Source: Pseudomonadota bacterium (GTDB lineage: Bacteria; Pseudomonadota; Gammaproteobacteria; Burkholderiales; Ferrovaceae). From it: a DNA stretch of 14,312 nucleotides. The notes below the pieces were generated by a model. It was not told the DNA's origin and made no database searches. It was given only the letters and a program-made list of their open reading frames with translations. The stretch lies in assembly GCA_021828745.1 (NCBI GenBank), contig JAJZDE010000024.1, forward strand, positions 1-14,312. The letters are read 5' to 3'. Each line of letters opens with the position of its first letter. Positions within the stretch are counted from its first letter, which is position 1. Shown piece by piece: positions 1 through 6,928 of this stretch. The translations under genes and the position numbers were made by a program.

Positions 1-32
1 TTCGTGTTTTTCCGTCAGATGGCTATTGTCCA

Positions 33-989
33 ATGTTTGGTCTGTTCAAAAAAGCCCCCCAGGACATTTCTTCGTCCGCGTCACCTTCCTGGTTGGATCG
101 TCTCAAGGCAGGATTGCGGGGTAGTCGGGATAAATTGCAGCAGGGACTTTCTGGTTTGTTTGGGCAAAAACTGGATGACCTGTGGTTCGAAAGCCTGGAA
201 GAAACCTTGATCCTCGCCGATGTTGGAGTTTCCACCAGTCGCCGACTGATCCACACCCTGCAGCAGGAAGCACGGCGACAGCGCATCGAAGAGGGGGATG
301 CCTTGAAACCCCTGCTCAAGGACGAATTGATGGCACTTCTGCGCCCCCTCGAACGATCCTTGTCTCCTTTGCCGGCAGAGGGCCCTCAGGTCATTCTGTT
401 CGTGGGGGTCAATGGTGCCGGAAAAACCACCAGCATCGGCAAATTGGCCCAATATTTCCTGAATCAGGACAAAAAGGTGCTGCTGGCCGCCGGGGACACC
501 TTCCGCGCCGCCGCCGTGGCACAACTGGTCGCCTGGGGCGAACGCCATGACGTTCCCGTCATCACCCAGGAAAAAGGCGACTCGGCCGCCGTCATCTTCG
601 ATGCCATCCAGGCCGCGCGTGCACGCGGCATCGATATCGTACTGGCGGATACGGCAGGACGCCTGCCCACCCAGTTACACCTGATGGAAGAGATTCGCAA
701 GGTCAAACGGGTGGCAGCCAAAGCCGACCCCACCGCCCCGCACGAGATTCTGCTGGTCCTCGATGCCAATACCGGTCAAAATGCCCTGACCCAGGTCAAA
801 GCCTTTGACGATGCCCTCCAACTGACCGGCCTGATCCTCACCAAACTGGATGGTACCGCACGGGGGGGGGTCATTGCGGCCATCGCCGGGGAACGGCCCA
901 TTCCCGTCTGTTTTCTGGGCGTGGGTGAAGGGGCGGAAGATCTGGCTCCCTTCCGTGCGAATACCTATGTGGATGCCCTGATCGAATGA
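33..989 (+). CDS. ftsY: Signal recognition particle receptor FtsY
   Basis: SRP receptor GTPase that docks ribosome-SRP complexes at the inner membrane and hands them to the Sec translocon. The 318-residue protein has a short amphipathic N terminus (MFGLFKK), a helical N domain (about 20-105) and the G domain with GVNGAGKTT (125-133), DTFR (155-158), DTAGR (206-210) and TKLDG (270-274). GVNG in the P-loop separates it from Ffh, which has GLQG. The acidic A domain that makes enterobacterial FtsY about 500 residues is nearly absent; such short forms are common elsewhere. The stop overlaps the ftsE start by 4 nt (ATGA), suggesting coupled translation. No clear Shine-Dalgarno sequence is visible ahead of ATG 33, and only 32 bp of upstream sequence lie in the window, so the promoter is outside. 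The identification is secure. Confidence 0.97.
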   Translation: MFGLFKKAPQDISSSASPSWLDRLKAGLRGSRDKLQQGLSGLFGQKLDDLWFESLEETLILADVGVSTSRRLIHTLQQEARRQRIEEGDALKPLLKDELMALLRPLERSLSPLPAEGPQVILFVGVNGAGKTTSIGKLAQYFLNQDKKVLLAAGDTFRAAAVAQLVAWGERHDVPVITQEKGDSAAVIFDAIQAARARGIDIVLADTAGRLPTQLHLMEEIRKVKRVAAKADPTAPHEILLVLDANTGQNALTQVKAFDDALQLTGLILTKLDGTARGGVIAAIAGERPIPVCFLGVGEGAEDLAPFRANTYVDALIE

Positions 990-1654
990 TCGAATTCAAG
1001 GAAATTTTCAAACGCTACCCCGCACACCCCAACCTGTTCGAGAACTTCTCCTTGACCCTGGGGACGGGGGAGTGGCTGAATCTGGTCGGCCCCCCCGGCA
1101 GCGGAAAATCCACCCTCCTGCGCATGATGGCTGGCCTGGAAAAACCCGGCTCGGGTACCCTCACCTTCAATGGACAGGATCTCTACCGGCTGAGGGCCCC
1201 GGCACGCAGCCGCTTGCGCCAACGCATGGGTTTGATCTTTCCAGACCCCGCTTTTCTGGAAGAACATTCCCTGCTGGACAATGTCTCCCTGCCTCTGGAA
1301 ATCCAGGGCTTACCCCGTAAGGAGCGATCGACCCGGGCCCAGAATGCACTGCAGCGCGTGGGATTGGGGAATCAGTCTTCCCTGTTGGCCCGGCAGTTGT
1401 CCCACAATGCACGTCAACGCCTGATGGTCGCCCGGGCCATCAGTGGGTATCCGGTATTGCTGCTGGTCGACGACTTTTACCATGGCTGGCCCCAGGAACA
1501 ACGGCAATTGCTGGAGAATTTGCTGGGCAGTTTCCATCAGGGCGGAGTGACCGTGGTGATTGCCGGCTTGCCGGGCGGCAACCTGCTGTCACCCAAGGCG
1601 CGGACCCTCACGCTGAGCGTACCGGCACCCCACCGCATCGGGGACGACACATGA
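986..1654 (+). CDS. ftsE: FtsE-like division ABC ATPase with degenerate catalytic motifs
   Basis: Cytoplasmic ABC subunit of the FtsEX complex, which at the septum controls periplasmic peptidoglycan hydrolase activation. At 222 residues it has the family's normal length, and its position between ftsY and ftsX, overlapping both by 4 nt, is the usual one. Walker A is intact (GPPGSGKST, 35-43), and the segment around MGLIF (81-85) and LLDNVSLPLEI (96-106) aligns with FtsE. However, the Q-loop Gln is Pro (FPD, 85-87), the LSGGQ signature reads LSHNA (138-142), the Walker B Asp-Glu is Asp-Asp (162-163), the D-loop is replaced (GWP, 167-169), and the H-loop THD is replaced by GLP around 194-196. 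The frame is open and full-length, so this is not an obvious pseudogene. I infer an ATPase that binds nucleotide but hydrolyses it poorly or not at all; this is untested. Confidence 0.88.
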   Translation: MIEFKEIFKRYPAHPNLFENFSLTLGTGEWLNLVGPPGSGKSTLLRMMAGLEKPGSGTLTFNGQDLYRLRAPARSRLRQRMGLIFPDPAFLEEHSLLDNVSLPLEIQGLPRKERSTRAQNALQRVGLGNQSSLLARQLSHNARQRLMVARAISGYPVLLLVDDFYHGWPQEQRQLLENLLGSFHQGGVTVVIAGLPGGNLLSPKARTLTLSVPAPHRIGDDT

Positions 1655-2547
1655 AGATCTGGCTCCTTCATCATGCCCGTGCTTTCCGACAGGCCGGGTC
1701 TTTCATCCTGGGACAACCCTTGCGCCATACGGTATCGATACTCCTGCTCGGCATGCTGGTCGCCCTGGCTCTGAGCACCGGCTTTTTCTGGCAAAGGATC
1801 AACCACTGGGTCCAACATACGCTTCCCGAACCCACCCTGACCCTGTTCATGACCGATCAGGCCAATGAAGCCCAGATGCACGCGCTGTGGGATTCTCTGG
1901 CCGCCAATCCCCAGATCCGCGCTTTTGAATACATCTCGCCTGCCCAGGCATTGGCTTCCTTGCGCGATTCGCCCGACCTCGCCCCGGCACTCAAGGTATT
2001 GGACCGTAATCCCCTGCCTGGTGCCTTTGTGTTGCATCTGCGCGACCCCAACCCCTCCCGGTTCGATCAACTGGAGCAGGAATTCTCTCATCGGGAGGGA
2101 ATCGCCCAAATCCGTAGTGACCGGCTCTGGGCTGAACGACTGGAGACAGTCAGCACGCTGGCTGAATCAATTCTGGGTTTCTGTGCCCTGCTCTTCGCTT
2201 TTCTCTCTTTTCTCCTCATCGCATACCAGGCGCATCAGCAAGCGTTACGCCGACAAGGCGTGCATTCCCTGCTGAACCTGCTGGGCGCTTCCTCTGCCTA
2301 CCAACGCCGCCCCTTCGCCTATTATGGCGCCCTGCTGGGGGCCGGCGCGGGACTTTTGGCCTGGGCCGCCATCTTTTGGGCACTCGCACTGATCACTCCC
2401 TTCACCCATGCGCTCGGCGCTCTATTTCAAATCGCCCTCGACCTCTCCCCCCCGGATATACGAGACGGTGGCATGCTTCTCCTCTTCTCTGCCTTGGGAG
2501 GGATGTTTGCGGCTTTACTGGGTCAAGGGAACTCACGAGCCAATTAG
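1651..2547 (+). CDS. ftsX: Cell division protein FtsX
   Basis: Membrane subunit of FtsEX; its large periplasmic loop in other bacteria activates septal murein hydrolases through adaptors such as EnvC. The 298-residue protein shows the four-helix layout: TM1 about 28-48, periplasmic domain about 49-170, TM2 about 173-192, cytoplasmic loop 193-221, TM3 about 226-249, TM4 about 274-291. Family marks include the periplasmic NPLPGAFVL (120-128), RLWAERLE (158-165) just before TM2 and RRPFAYYGALLG (219-230). The cytoplasmic loop, which normally carries a charged RRDEIEV-like stretch before KLxGAT, is diverged here (ALRRQGVHSLLNLLGAS), in step with the degenerate FtsE. It is shorter than E. coli FtsX (352 residues), mostly at the N terminus. 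The start overlaps the ftsE stop (ATGA). Its TAG stop lies inside the left arm of the CIRCE element. Confidence 0.93.
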   Translation: MKIWLLHHARAFRQAGSFILGQPLRHTVSILLLGMLVALALSTGFFWQRINHWVQHTLPEPTLTLFMTDQANEAQMHALWDSLAANPQIRAFEYISPAQALASLRDSPDLAPALKVLDRNPLPGAFVLHLRDPNPSRFDQLEQEFSHREGIAQIRSDRLWAERLETVSTLAESILGFCALLFAFLSFLLIAYQAHQQALRRQGVHSLLNLLGASSAYQRRPFAYYGALLGAGAGLLAWAAIFWALALITPFTHALGALFQIALDLSPPDIRDGGMLLLFSALGGMFAALLGQGNSRAN

Positions 2548-2570
2548 CACTCTCACGCAAAGAGTGCTAA
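2544..2570. promoter_or_regulatory. CIRCE operator (HrcA binding site) upstream of rpoH
   Basis: A perfect inverted repeat, TTAGCACTC, nine bases, GAGTGCTAA, matches the CIRCE consensus at every arm position. CIRCE is bound by the heat-shock repressor HrcA and normally controls groESL or dnaK operons. Here it ends 29 bp before the rpoH start codon, and its left arm contains the ftsX stop codon. hrcA is not in the window. Confidence 0.95.
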
Positions 2571-2573
2571 AAT
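2544..2573 (+). promoter_or_regulatory. Candidate sigma-70 promoter built from the CIRCE arms
   Basis: TTAGCA (2544-2549, 4 of 6 matches to TTGACA), an 18-bp spacer and TAAAAT (2568-2573, 5 of 6 matches to TATAAT) could serve as -35 and -10 boxes lying within and just past CIRCE. Transcription would begin near 2580, giving a leader of about 20 nt just ahead of the Shine-Dalgarno sequence. HrcA bound there would directly exclude polymerase. The alternative is a promoter inside ftsX, with CIRCE in the rpoH leader. Confidence 0.45.
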
Positions 2574-2599
2574 GACCCTGTCAAGGAGGATACGAGTCC

Positions 2600-3472
2600 A
2601 TGGAGTTGACCGCTGACCACTGTCTGACACCCACTCATTCGGGGAGTCTGGAAGATTACCTGCAACGGATTGCGCGCGTTCCTTTGCTGAGCGCCGAGGA
2701 GGAGGTCGGTCTGGCGCGTCGCCTGCGCGACCACCATGATCTGGGCGCGGCGCAACGCATGATTCTTTCCCATCTGCGTCTGGTGGCTTCCATTGCCCGT
2801 CAGTACAGTGGCTATGGTTTACCCCAGGCCGATCTGATCCAGGAAGGCAATGTGGGGCTCATGAAAGCCGTCCGGCGTTTTGATCCCGAGCGTGGGGTGC
2901 GTCTGGTTTCCTTCGCAGTGCATTGGATCAAGGCCGAAATTCATGAATATATCCTGCGTAACTGGCGCCTGGTCAAAATCGCCACCACCAAGGCGCAGCG
3001 CAAGTTGTTCTTCAGTCTGCGCAGCCTCAAACCCGGCTTCAGTTCGCTTTCCCCGCACGAAACCCGAAAGATCGCGGAACAACTGGGGGTTCGCCCTGAA
3101 GATGTGAGCGAAATGGAAACCCGTCTGGCAGGCCAGGATATCTCTCTGGATCCGGGACCAGAGGACGACGAACACTGGGTCAGCCCCGTGGCCTATCTGG
3201 CCGACGAAGGGGCGGGACCGCGCGAAACATTGGAGTCCAATGAAAATGCGCGAAACAGCCATGAAGGTCTGCAGGAGGCCCTGACACGACTGGATGCCCG
3301 CAGTCGCAAAATCATCGAGGACCGCTGGTTGCGGGACGAGGACGCACCGCCCATCACGCTCCACGACCTGGCCGACGAATGGGGAATTTCAGCCGAGCGG
3401 GTGCGTCAAATCGAGGTTCGGGCCTTGCAGAAAATTCGCGCCACTTTGCTCCCCTCGCCCCATCCGGCCTGA
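2600..3472 (+). CDS. rpoH: RNA polymerase heat-shock sigma factor RpoH (sigma-32)
   Basis: Alternative sigma factor directing RNA polymerase to heat-shock promoters. The 290-residue protein has region 1.2/2.1 from about residue 16, region 2 with DLIQEGNVGLMKAVRRFDP (78-96) and VSFAVHWIKAEIHEYILRNW (103-122), and directly after it the RpoH box QRKLFFSLR (133-141), which distinguishes sigma-32 from RpoD and RpoS. Region 4 at the C terminus holds the helix-turn-helix TLHDLADEWGISAERVRQIE. A strong Shine-Dalgarno AAGGAGG lies at 2583-2589. Position after ftsX is the usual one in beta/gammaproteobacteria. The CIRCE element ahead of it implies HrcA repression. The gene ends 13 bp from the convergent zapD stop, with no terminator visible between them. 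Confidence 0.96.
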   Translation: MELTADHCLTPTHSGSLEDYLQRIARVPLLSAEEEVGLARRLRDHHDLGAAQRMILSHLRLVASIARQYSGYGLPQADLIQEGNVGLMKAVRRFDPERGVRLVSFAVHWIKAEIHEYILRNWRLVKIATTKAQRKLFFSLRSLKPGFSSLSPHETRKIAEQLGVRPEDVSEMETRLAGQDISLDPGPEDDEHWVSPVAYLADEGAGPRETLESNENARNSHEGLQEALTRLDARSRKIIEDRWLRDEDAPPITLHDLADEWGISAERVRQIEVRALQKIRATLLPSPHPA

Positions 3473-3485
3473 TTCCCCCTCTCGG

Positions 3486-4241
3486 CTAGAAACTACAGAA
3501 AATGAGTTCGAAGGGGACGGGGGTGGACATGACGCCAGTGCGTGTGATTTCGTCCGTTTCCAGAAAGCGGATATTGAGTTGATATTTGTTGGCGCTGATT
3601 TCCGGAACACACTGAAATTTTTCTTCGATGCCCACCCTCAGCAACCGCGCATCAGCGCCCACCTTGTTCTGTTGATAGGCTCCGTTGCATGCCTCCAGAT
3701 GAAAAGACTTACCACTCTCGAGCATCAACCGGATGTGCAGTTCCAGGGCAGTCCGTGTGGAAAGCAGCGGGGCGACCCAGGCGCAAAAATGGCTGCGCCG
3801 CATCTCGACCGGCAGGGACAACCAGTAGTGATAGGCGGGCATGTCAAAATCACACACCCCTCCGGGAAGGTTGGCGCGCTGTTTGATGGTCATCAGGCCT
3901 TCATGATTGCGCAGGTATTCTGCAAATTTTCCCTTGGAGGCATGCAAACCCTCGATCGCCTCGTCGAGTTCCTTCAATGTCTTGTCCAAGGTACCCGCAT
4001 CGATATCCGGGTTGCGTCGCAGTGACGACAATATTCCCCGTTGCCGCTCCAACCCCTGCAGCAAATCAGACTTGACATCGGCACGAGCCGTTGCGTCGAC
4101 GATCTCAAAAAGGGAAAGAAGAGCGGCGTGATGATCACGCGGATCATCCCTCTGCAGGAAATAGAAAACACGCCGGAACAATGCAGTCAAGCGCAAAAAC
4201 ACACGAACCTGCTCACTCAACGGGAAGTCGTATAGGATCAC
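3486..4241 (-). CDS. zapD: Cell division protein ZapD (YacF family)
   Basis: FtsZ-associated protein that cross-links FtsZ filaments at the Z ring. With a GTG start at 4241 the protein has 251 residues, close to the 247 of E. coli ZapD. Matching stretches are the N terminus VILYDFPLSEQVRVFLRL (E. coli: VLFEHPLNEKMRTWLRI), DLLQGLERQRG, LPGGVCDFDMPAYHYWL (E. coli: IPGGCCSFDLPTLHIWL) and the C terminus with GADARLLRV and PFELIFC. The GTG is chosen because the homology begins there and GAGGGG lies 7 nt upstream; the same frame stays open to an ATG at 4385, but that would add 48 unmatched residues and overlap coaE. It is the last gene of the ypjD-to-zapD run, 85 bp after coaE. No convincing promoter is seen in that gap. 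Confidence 0.92.
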   Translation of the reverse strand: MILYDFPLSEQVRVFLRLTALFRRVFYFLQRDDPRDHHAALLSLFEIVDATARADVKSDLLQGLERQRGILSSLRRNPDIDAGTLDKTLKELDEAIEGLHASKGKFAEYLRNHEGLMTIKQRANLPGGVCDFDMPAYHYWLSLPVEMRRSHFCAWVAPLLSTRTALELHIRLMLESGKSFHLEACNGAYQQNKVGADARLLRVGIEEKFQCVPEISANKYQLNIRFLETDEITRTGVMSTPVPFELIFCSF

Positions 4242-4326
4242 CGGGGGGCCCCTCGGAGCAATCGTGAAATTCTGACGCAAACACAGGAGATATGCAAGTC
4301 CTCCGCCTCTTCCGAATCTTACCGAT

Positions 4327-4956
4327 TCATGAAATACCCAGGGAACGGGCGTGTTCCCCGGCCATGAAACGGTACTGATGATCAAGTTTTTTCACCACCG
4401 CTTCCAGGCTCTGCAGGTCCCCGTTGTTGTCGATCACGTCATCCGCCACGCGCAAACGGGTTTTACGATCTGTCTGGGCGGCCATGATGGCCCGCACCGT
4501 TTCCGGCGTCATTTCCGGTCGCAGGGATGCCCGCCGAATCTGCAGGTCTTCCTCACAATCCACCACCAGCACCCGGGAGAGCAAGGGACGATAGGAACCC
4601 ACCTCGATCAGCAAGGGAACCACCAGCAGGACATAAGGCTGGGTTGCCGCATCCAGCGCCGCATGGACCGCTTCCCGGATCCGTCCATGCATGATGGTCT
4701 CCAACTGCTTGCGCGCGGGAGGGTGGTTGAAGACATGATTGCGCATGGCCGTCCGATCCAGGCTGCCATCCTCGCTGATGAAAGTTTCCCCGAATCTCTC
4801 CCGAATCGCCTGGATGGCTGCGCCACCCGGGGCAGTCATTTGACGGGAAATGGCATCCGTATCCACCAGTCCGGCCCCATGTCTGGCAAACAGACTGGCC
4901 ACCGTCGATTTTCCCGCGCCAATGCCCCCGGTCACTCCCACAATAAACTTGCTCAT
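4327..4956 (-). CDS. coaE: Dephospho-CoA kinase CoaE
   Basis: Phosphorylates the 3'-hydroxyl of dephospho-CoA with ATP, the last step of coenzyme A synthesis, in the cytoplasm. The 209-residue protein opens with IVGVTGGIGAGKSTVA (P-loop 10-18), followed by GLVDTDAISRQM carrying the conserved substrate-binding TD (33-34), and VVPLLIE and LVVDCEEDLQIRR further on, all typical of the family. The ATG at 4956 is selected because the homology starts there, a GGGAGAGGAG Shine-Dalgarno precedes it, and it overlaps the upstream pilD stop by 4 nt (ATGA); the frame is open far further upstream, but only as a shadow of pilD. The pilD-coaE-zapD order matches the arrangement common in gammaproteobacteria. 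Confidence 0.96.
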   Translation of the reverse strand: MSKFIVGVTGGIGAGKSTVASLFARHGAGLVDTDAISRQMTAPGGAAIQAIRERFGETFISEDGSLDRTAMRNHVFNHPPARKQLETIMHGRIREAVHAALDAATQPYVLLVVPLLIEVGSYRPLLSRVLVVDCEEDLQIRRASLRPEMTPETVRAIMAAQTDRKTRLRVADDVIDNNGDLQSLEAVVKKLDHQYRFMAGEHARSLGIS

Positions 4957-5633
4957 GCTCCTCTCCCTTGCAAATTCATCCATAAAACGCACTCGGTGGC
5001 CAAAATCATGAAGGGGCCGAAAGGAAAGGCCACCTTCAACCCCTTGCGCCACCCCAGGGATAATCCGCCCACCACACCCAGGGATGCGGCTCCCATCAGG
5101 ATCAAAGGCAATTGTGCCACGCCCATCCAGGCCCCGATGACCGCCAGCAACTTGACATCCCCCTGCCCCATGCCTTCCCGCTTCGTCAATCCACGGAAAC
5201 CCCAGTACACCCCGGCCAACATCAGATACCCCAATACCGCACCCCAGACGCCCTGCTCCAGGGAAACTCCTCCCCCCAGCGCGTGAAAAATCAAGCCCGA
5301 CCACAGCAAGGGTTGAGTCAGCCCATCGGGGAGCAATTGGGTTTCCAGATCGATGAATGCCAGCAACAACAATCCCCATTGTAACCCGACGAAGGCCCAG
5401 CCTTGAAGGTCTGCCCGGCCCAACCACAGCGTCGTCAGAGCACTCGATGCCACCAACCCAGGGAAAAGATATCGATGGCGGGTCCTGAAGTCATGGACCC
5501 AGACCGTCTGCTGACTTATCCAGGGAATCCGGTCCTCCCCGAGTCCGTCGATCCAGCGATTCAGGACGCGTTGCCCCCAATGCGCCAGTCCAAATCCCAA
5601 CAAAGCGGCCACCACCCCATTCAGGAAAGGCAT
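4953..5633 (-). CDS. pilD: Type IV prepilin peptidase-like protein (PilD family), without the cysteine motif
   Basis: Inner-membrane aspartyl protease family that cleaves, and usually N-methylates, prepilin-like proteins of type IV pili and type II secretion. Both catalytic aspartates are present: FIDLETQLLPD (first Asp at 95) and GMGQGDVKLL (GxGD at 156-159). There are several hydrophobic helices (about 57-70, 75-94, 108-122, 128-148, 163-190, 199-216). At 226 residues it is shorter than the usual 270-290: the two CxxC pairs of the cytoplasmic loop are missing, and the GSFLNVVIxRLP signature near the N terminus is barely recognisable. EDRIPWIS (33-40) appears to be the remnant of the ENIPxxSY stretch. 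ATG 5633 is preferred over GTG 5636, because GGAGG lies 4 nt upstream of it. It overlaps the corB end by a base and coaE by 4 nt. Loss of methylation or zinc binding is inferred. Confidence 0.85.
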   Translation of the reverse strand: MPFLNGVVAALLGFGLAHWGQRVLNRWIDGLGEDRIPWISQQTVWVHDFRTRHRYLFPGLVASSALTTLWLGRADLQGWAFVGLQWGLLLLAFIDLETQLLPDGLTQPLLWSGLIFHALGGGVSLEQGVWGAVLGYLMLAGVYWGFRGLTKREGMGQGDVKLLAVIGAWMGVAQLPLILMGAASLGVVGGLSLGWRKGLKVAFPFGPFMILATECVLWMNLQGRGA

Positions 5634-6928
5634 CACTCCTCCGCCTTCCGGGGATCAGAGCCGGAATCGTCCGCCGTCAGGTGCACGCGGGCCACCCGCA
5701 CCCGACGATCCTGGGTCTGCACGATTTCAACGGGATAACCGGCCACCTTGAGGGCCGTTCCCGGCTCCGGAATGTCCTCCAGAATTTCCAGGATCAGCCC
5801 ATTCAGGGTTTTAGGGCCAGTCACCGGAAAGAGTGTCCCCACTTTCCGATTGAGATCCCGCAGGGAGCAATCACCATCCACCAGCAGAGTATGAGCACTC
5901 TCACGGGTAAACAAGTCGCGATGATGGGAACGTCCGCTGAATTCTCCGACGATTTCTTCCAGAATGTCTTCCACGGTCACCCAGCCCAGCAATTCTCCAT
6001 ACTCATCCACCACCAACCCAACTTTATGCTGGGTTTTCTGAAAATTTTGAAGTTGGGTCAATAACGCCGTTCCTTCCGGGATGAAATAGGGTTGGCGCAT
6101 CACGCTCATCAACCCTTCGCGGGTGATTCCTCCCTGCTGGAACAGATTAAAAATCTTACGCACATGGACCACCCCCACCACCGCATCCGGTGTTCCACGG
6201 TACAACAACTGGAGAGTATGACGGGCCGTCCCCAACTGAGCCATGATTTCGACCATATCCGCATCGATATCGACCCCTTCGATGCGCGAGCGTGGAGTCA
6301 TCACGTCCTCCACCGTCATCTGGTTCAGTTCCAGCAGATTGAGTATCAAGTCCTGGTGATTGCCCGACAAAAAACCACCGCCTTCCAGCACCAGCAGACG
6401 TAACTCATCCAGCCCCAACCCCTGCGTCCGGGTTTGGGAACGTCGGCGCAGCCCCATCAGGAACAGCAATGCCCGCACGAACAGGTTGATGAACCAGATC
6501 ACCGGGGAAAACACCCACAACAACCCGGTCAGGATGAAGCTGATGCGCAACGCAATGGGCTCAGGCCAGGTGGCTCCGATGATTTTTGGCGTGATTTCGG
6601 AAAATACCAGAATGACCAGTGTCACCAGAAGCGTACTGAAGGTCAGGGTCATTCCCCCTCCTCCAACCCAGCGCACGACCAAAACCGTGACGATGGAAGC
6701 CGCCGCCGCATTGATCAAGTTGTTTCCCAGCAGCAACATGCTCAGCAGGCGTTCCGTTTGCTGCAACAGGGATTGGGCCAGACGCGCGCCAGGACGGTGT
6801 GCGGCCAGGTGCTTGAGGCGGTAGCGATCCAGCGCCATCATGCTGGTTTCGGCCATGGAGAAAAACCCCGACAGGACCAACAACAAGACCAGCCCGGCCA
6901 ACATCCAGCCCCAGGAGAGTTCATCCAC
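5633..6928 (-). CDS. corB: CNNM/CorC-family membrane protein (CorB/HlyC type; DUF21-CBS-CorC domains)
   Basis: Inner-membrane protein of the CNNM/CorB family, linked to magnesium and cobalt transport or resistance. With the GTG start at 6928 it has 431 residues. Domains in order: DUF21/CNNM membrane domain (about 5-190) with SGFFSMAETSMMALDRYRL, LLLGNNLINAAAASI and FSEITPKIIG; a pair of CBS domains (about 205-335) starting at MTPRSRIEGVD and ending at VVDEYGELLGWVTVEDILEEIVGE; and a C-terminal CorC_HlyC domain (about 350-425) with GPKTLNGLILE. The GTG start is chosen because DELSWGWMLAGLVLLLVLSGFFS then fits the family N terminus; ATG 6904 is the alternative. It overlaps the ypjD stop by 8 nt and the pilD start, so it is probably co-transcribed with them. 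The exact substrate cannot be read from the sequence. Confidence 0.9.
   Translation of the reverse strand: MDELSWGWMLAGLVLLLVLSGFFSMAETSMMALDRYRLKHLAAHRPGARLAQSLLQQTERLLSMLLLGNNLINAAAASIVTVLVVRWVGGGGMTLTFSTLLVTLVILVFSEITPKIIGATWPEPIALRISFILTGLLWVFSPVIWFINLFVRALLFLMGLRRRSQTRTQGLGLDELRLLVLEGGGFLSGNHQDLILNLLELNQMTVEDVMTPRSRIEGVDIDADMVEIMAQLGTARHTLQLLYRGTPDAVVGVVHVRKIFNLFQQGGITREGLMSVMRQPYFIPEGTALLTQLQNFQKTQHKVGLVVDEYGELLGWVTVEDILEEIVGEFSGRSHHRDLFTRESAHTLLVDGDCSLRDLNRKVGTLFPVTGPKTLNGLILEILEDIPEPGTALKVAGYPVEIVQTQDRRVRVARVHLTADDSGSDPRKAEE

Noticed and set aside
986..1654. FtsE as a frameshifted or decayed pseudogene
   Set aside because: The frame is open over the full family length, Walker A and flanking FtsE-like segments are kept, and start and stop overlap the neighbours cleanly.
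3473..3530. Possible terminator between rpoH and zapD from TCCCC and GGGGA runs
   Set aside because: The runs are about 40 bp apart, lie partly in zapD coding sequence and have no T-tract.
3294..4025. A 243-codon open frame on the plus strand across the rpoH end and zapD
   Set aside because: It is antisense to zapD, which has clear homology, overlaps rpoH in another frame, has no ribosome site and gives no recognisable protein.
4242..4385. N-terminal extension of zapD to ATG 4385
   Set aside because: The added 48 residues match nothing in ZapD and would overlap coaE; GTG 4241 has a good ribosome site and gives the family length.
4351..5286. A 311-codon plus-strand open frame opposite coaE and pilD
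   Set aside because: Both minus-strand genes have conserved active-site motifs; the plus-strand product is rich in His, Pro and Gln as expected of an antisense shadow.
4957..5427. Upstream extension of coaE to 5427
   Set aside because: CoaE homology and the Shine-Dalgarno place the start at 4956; the extension only reads pilD out of frame.
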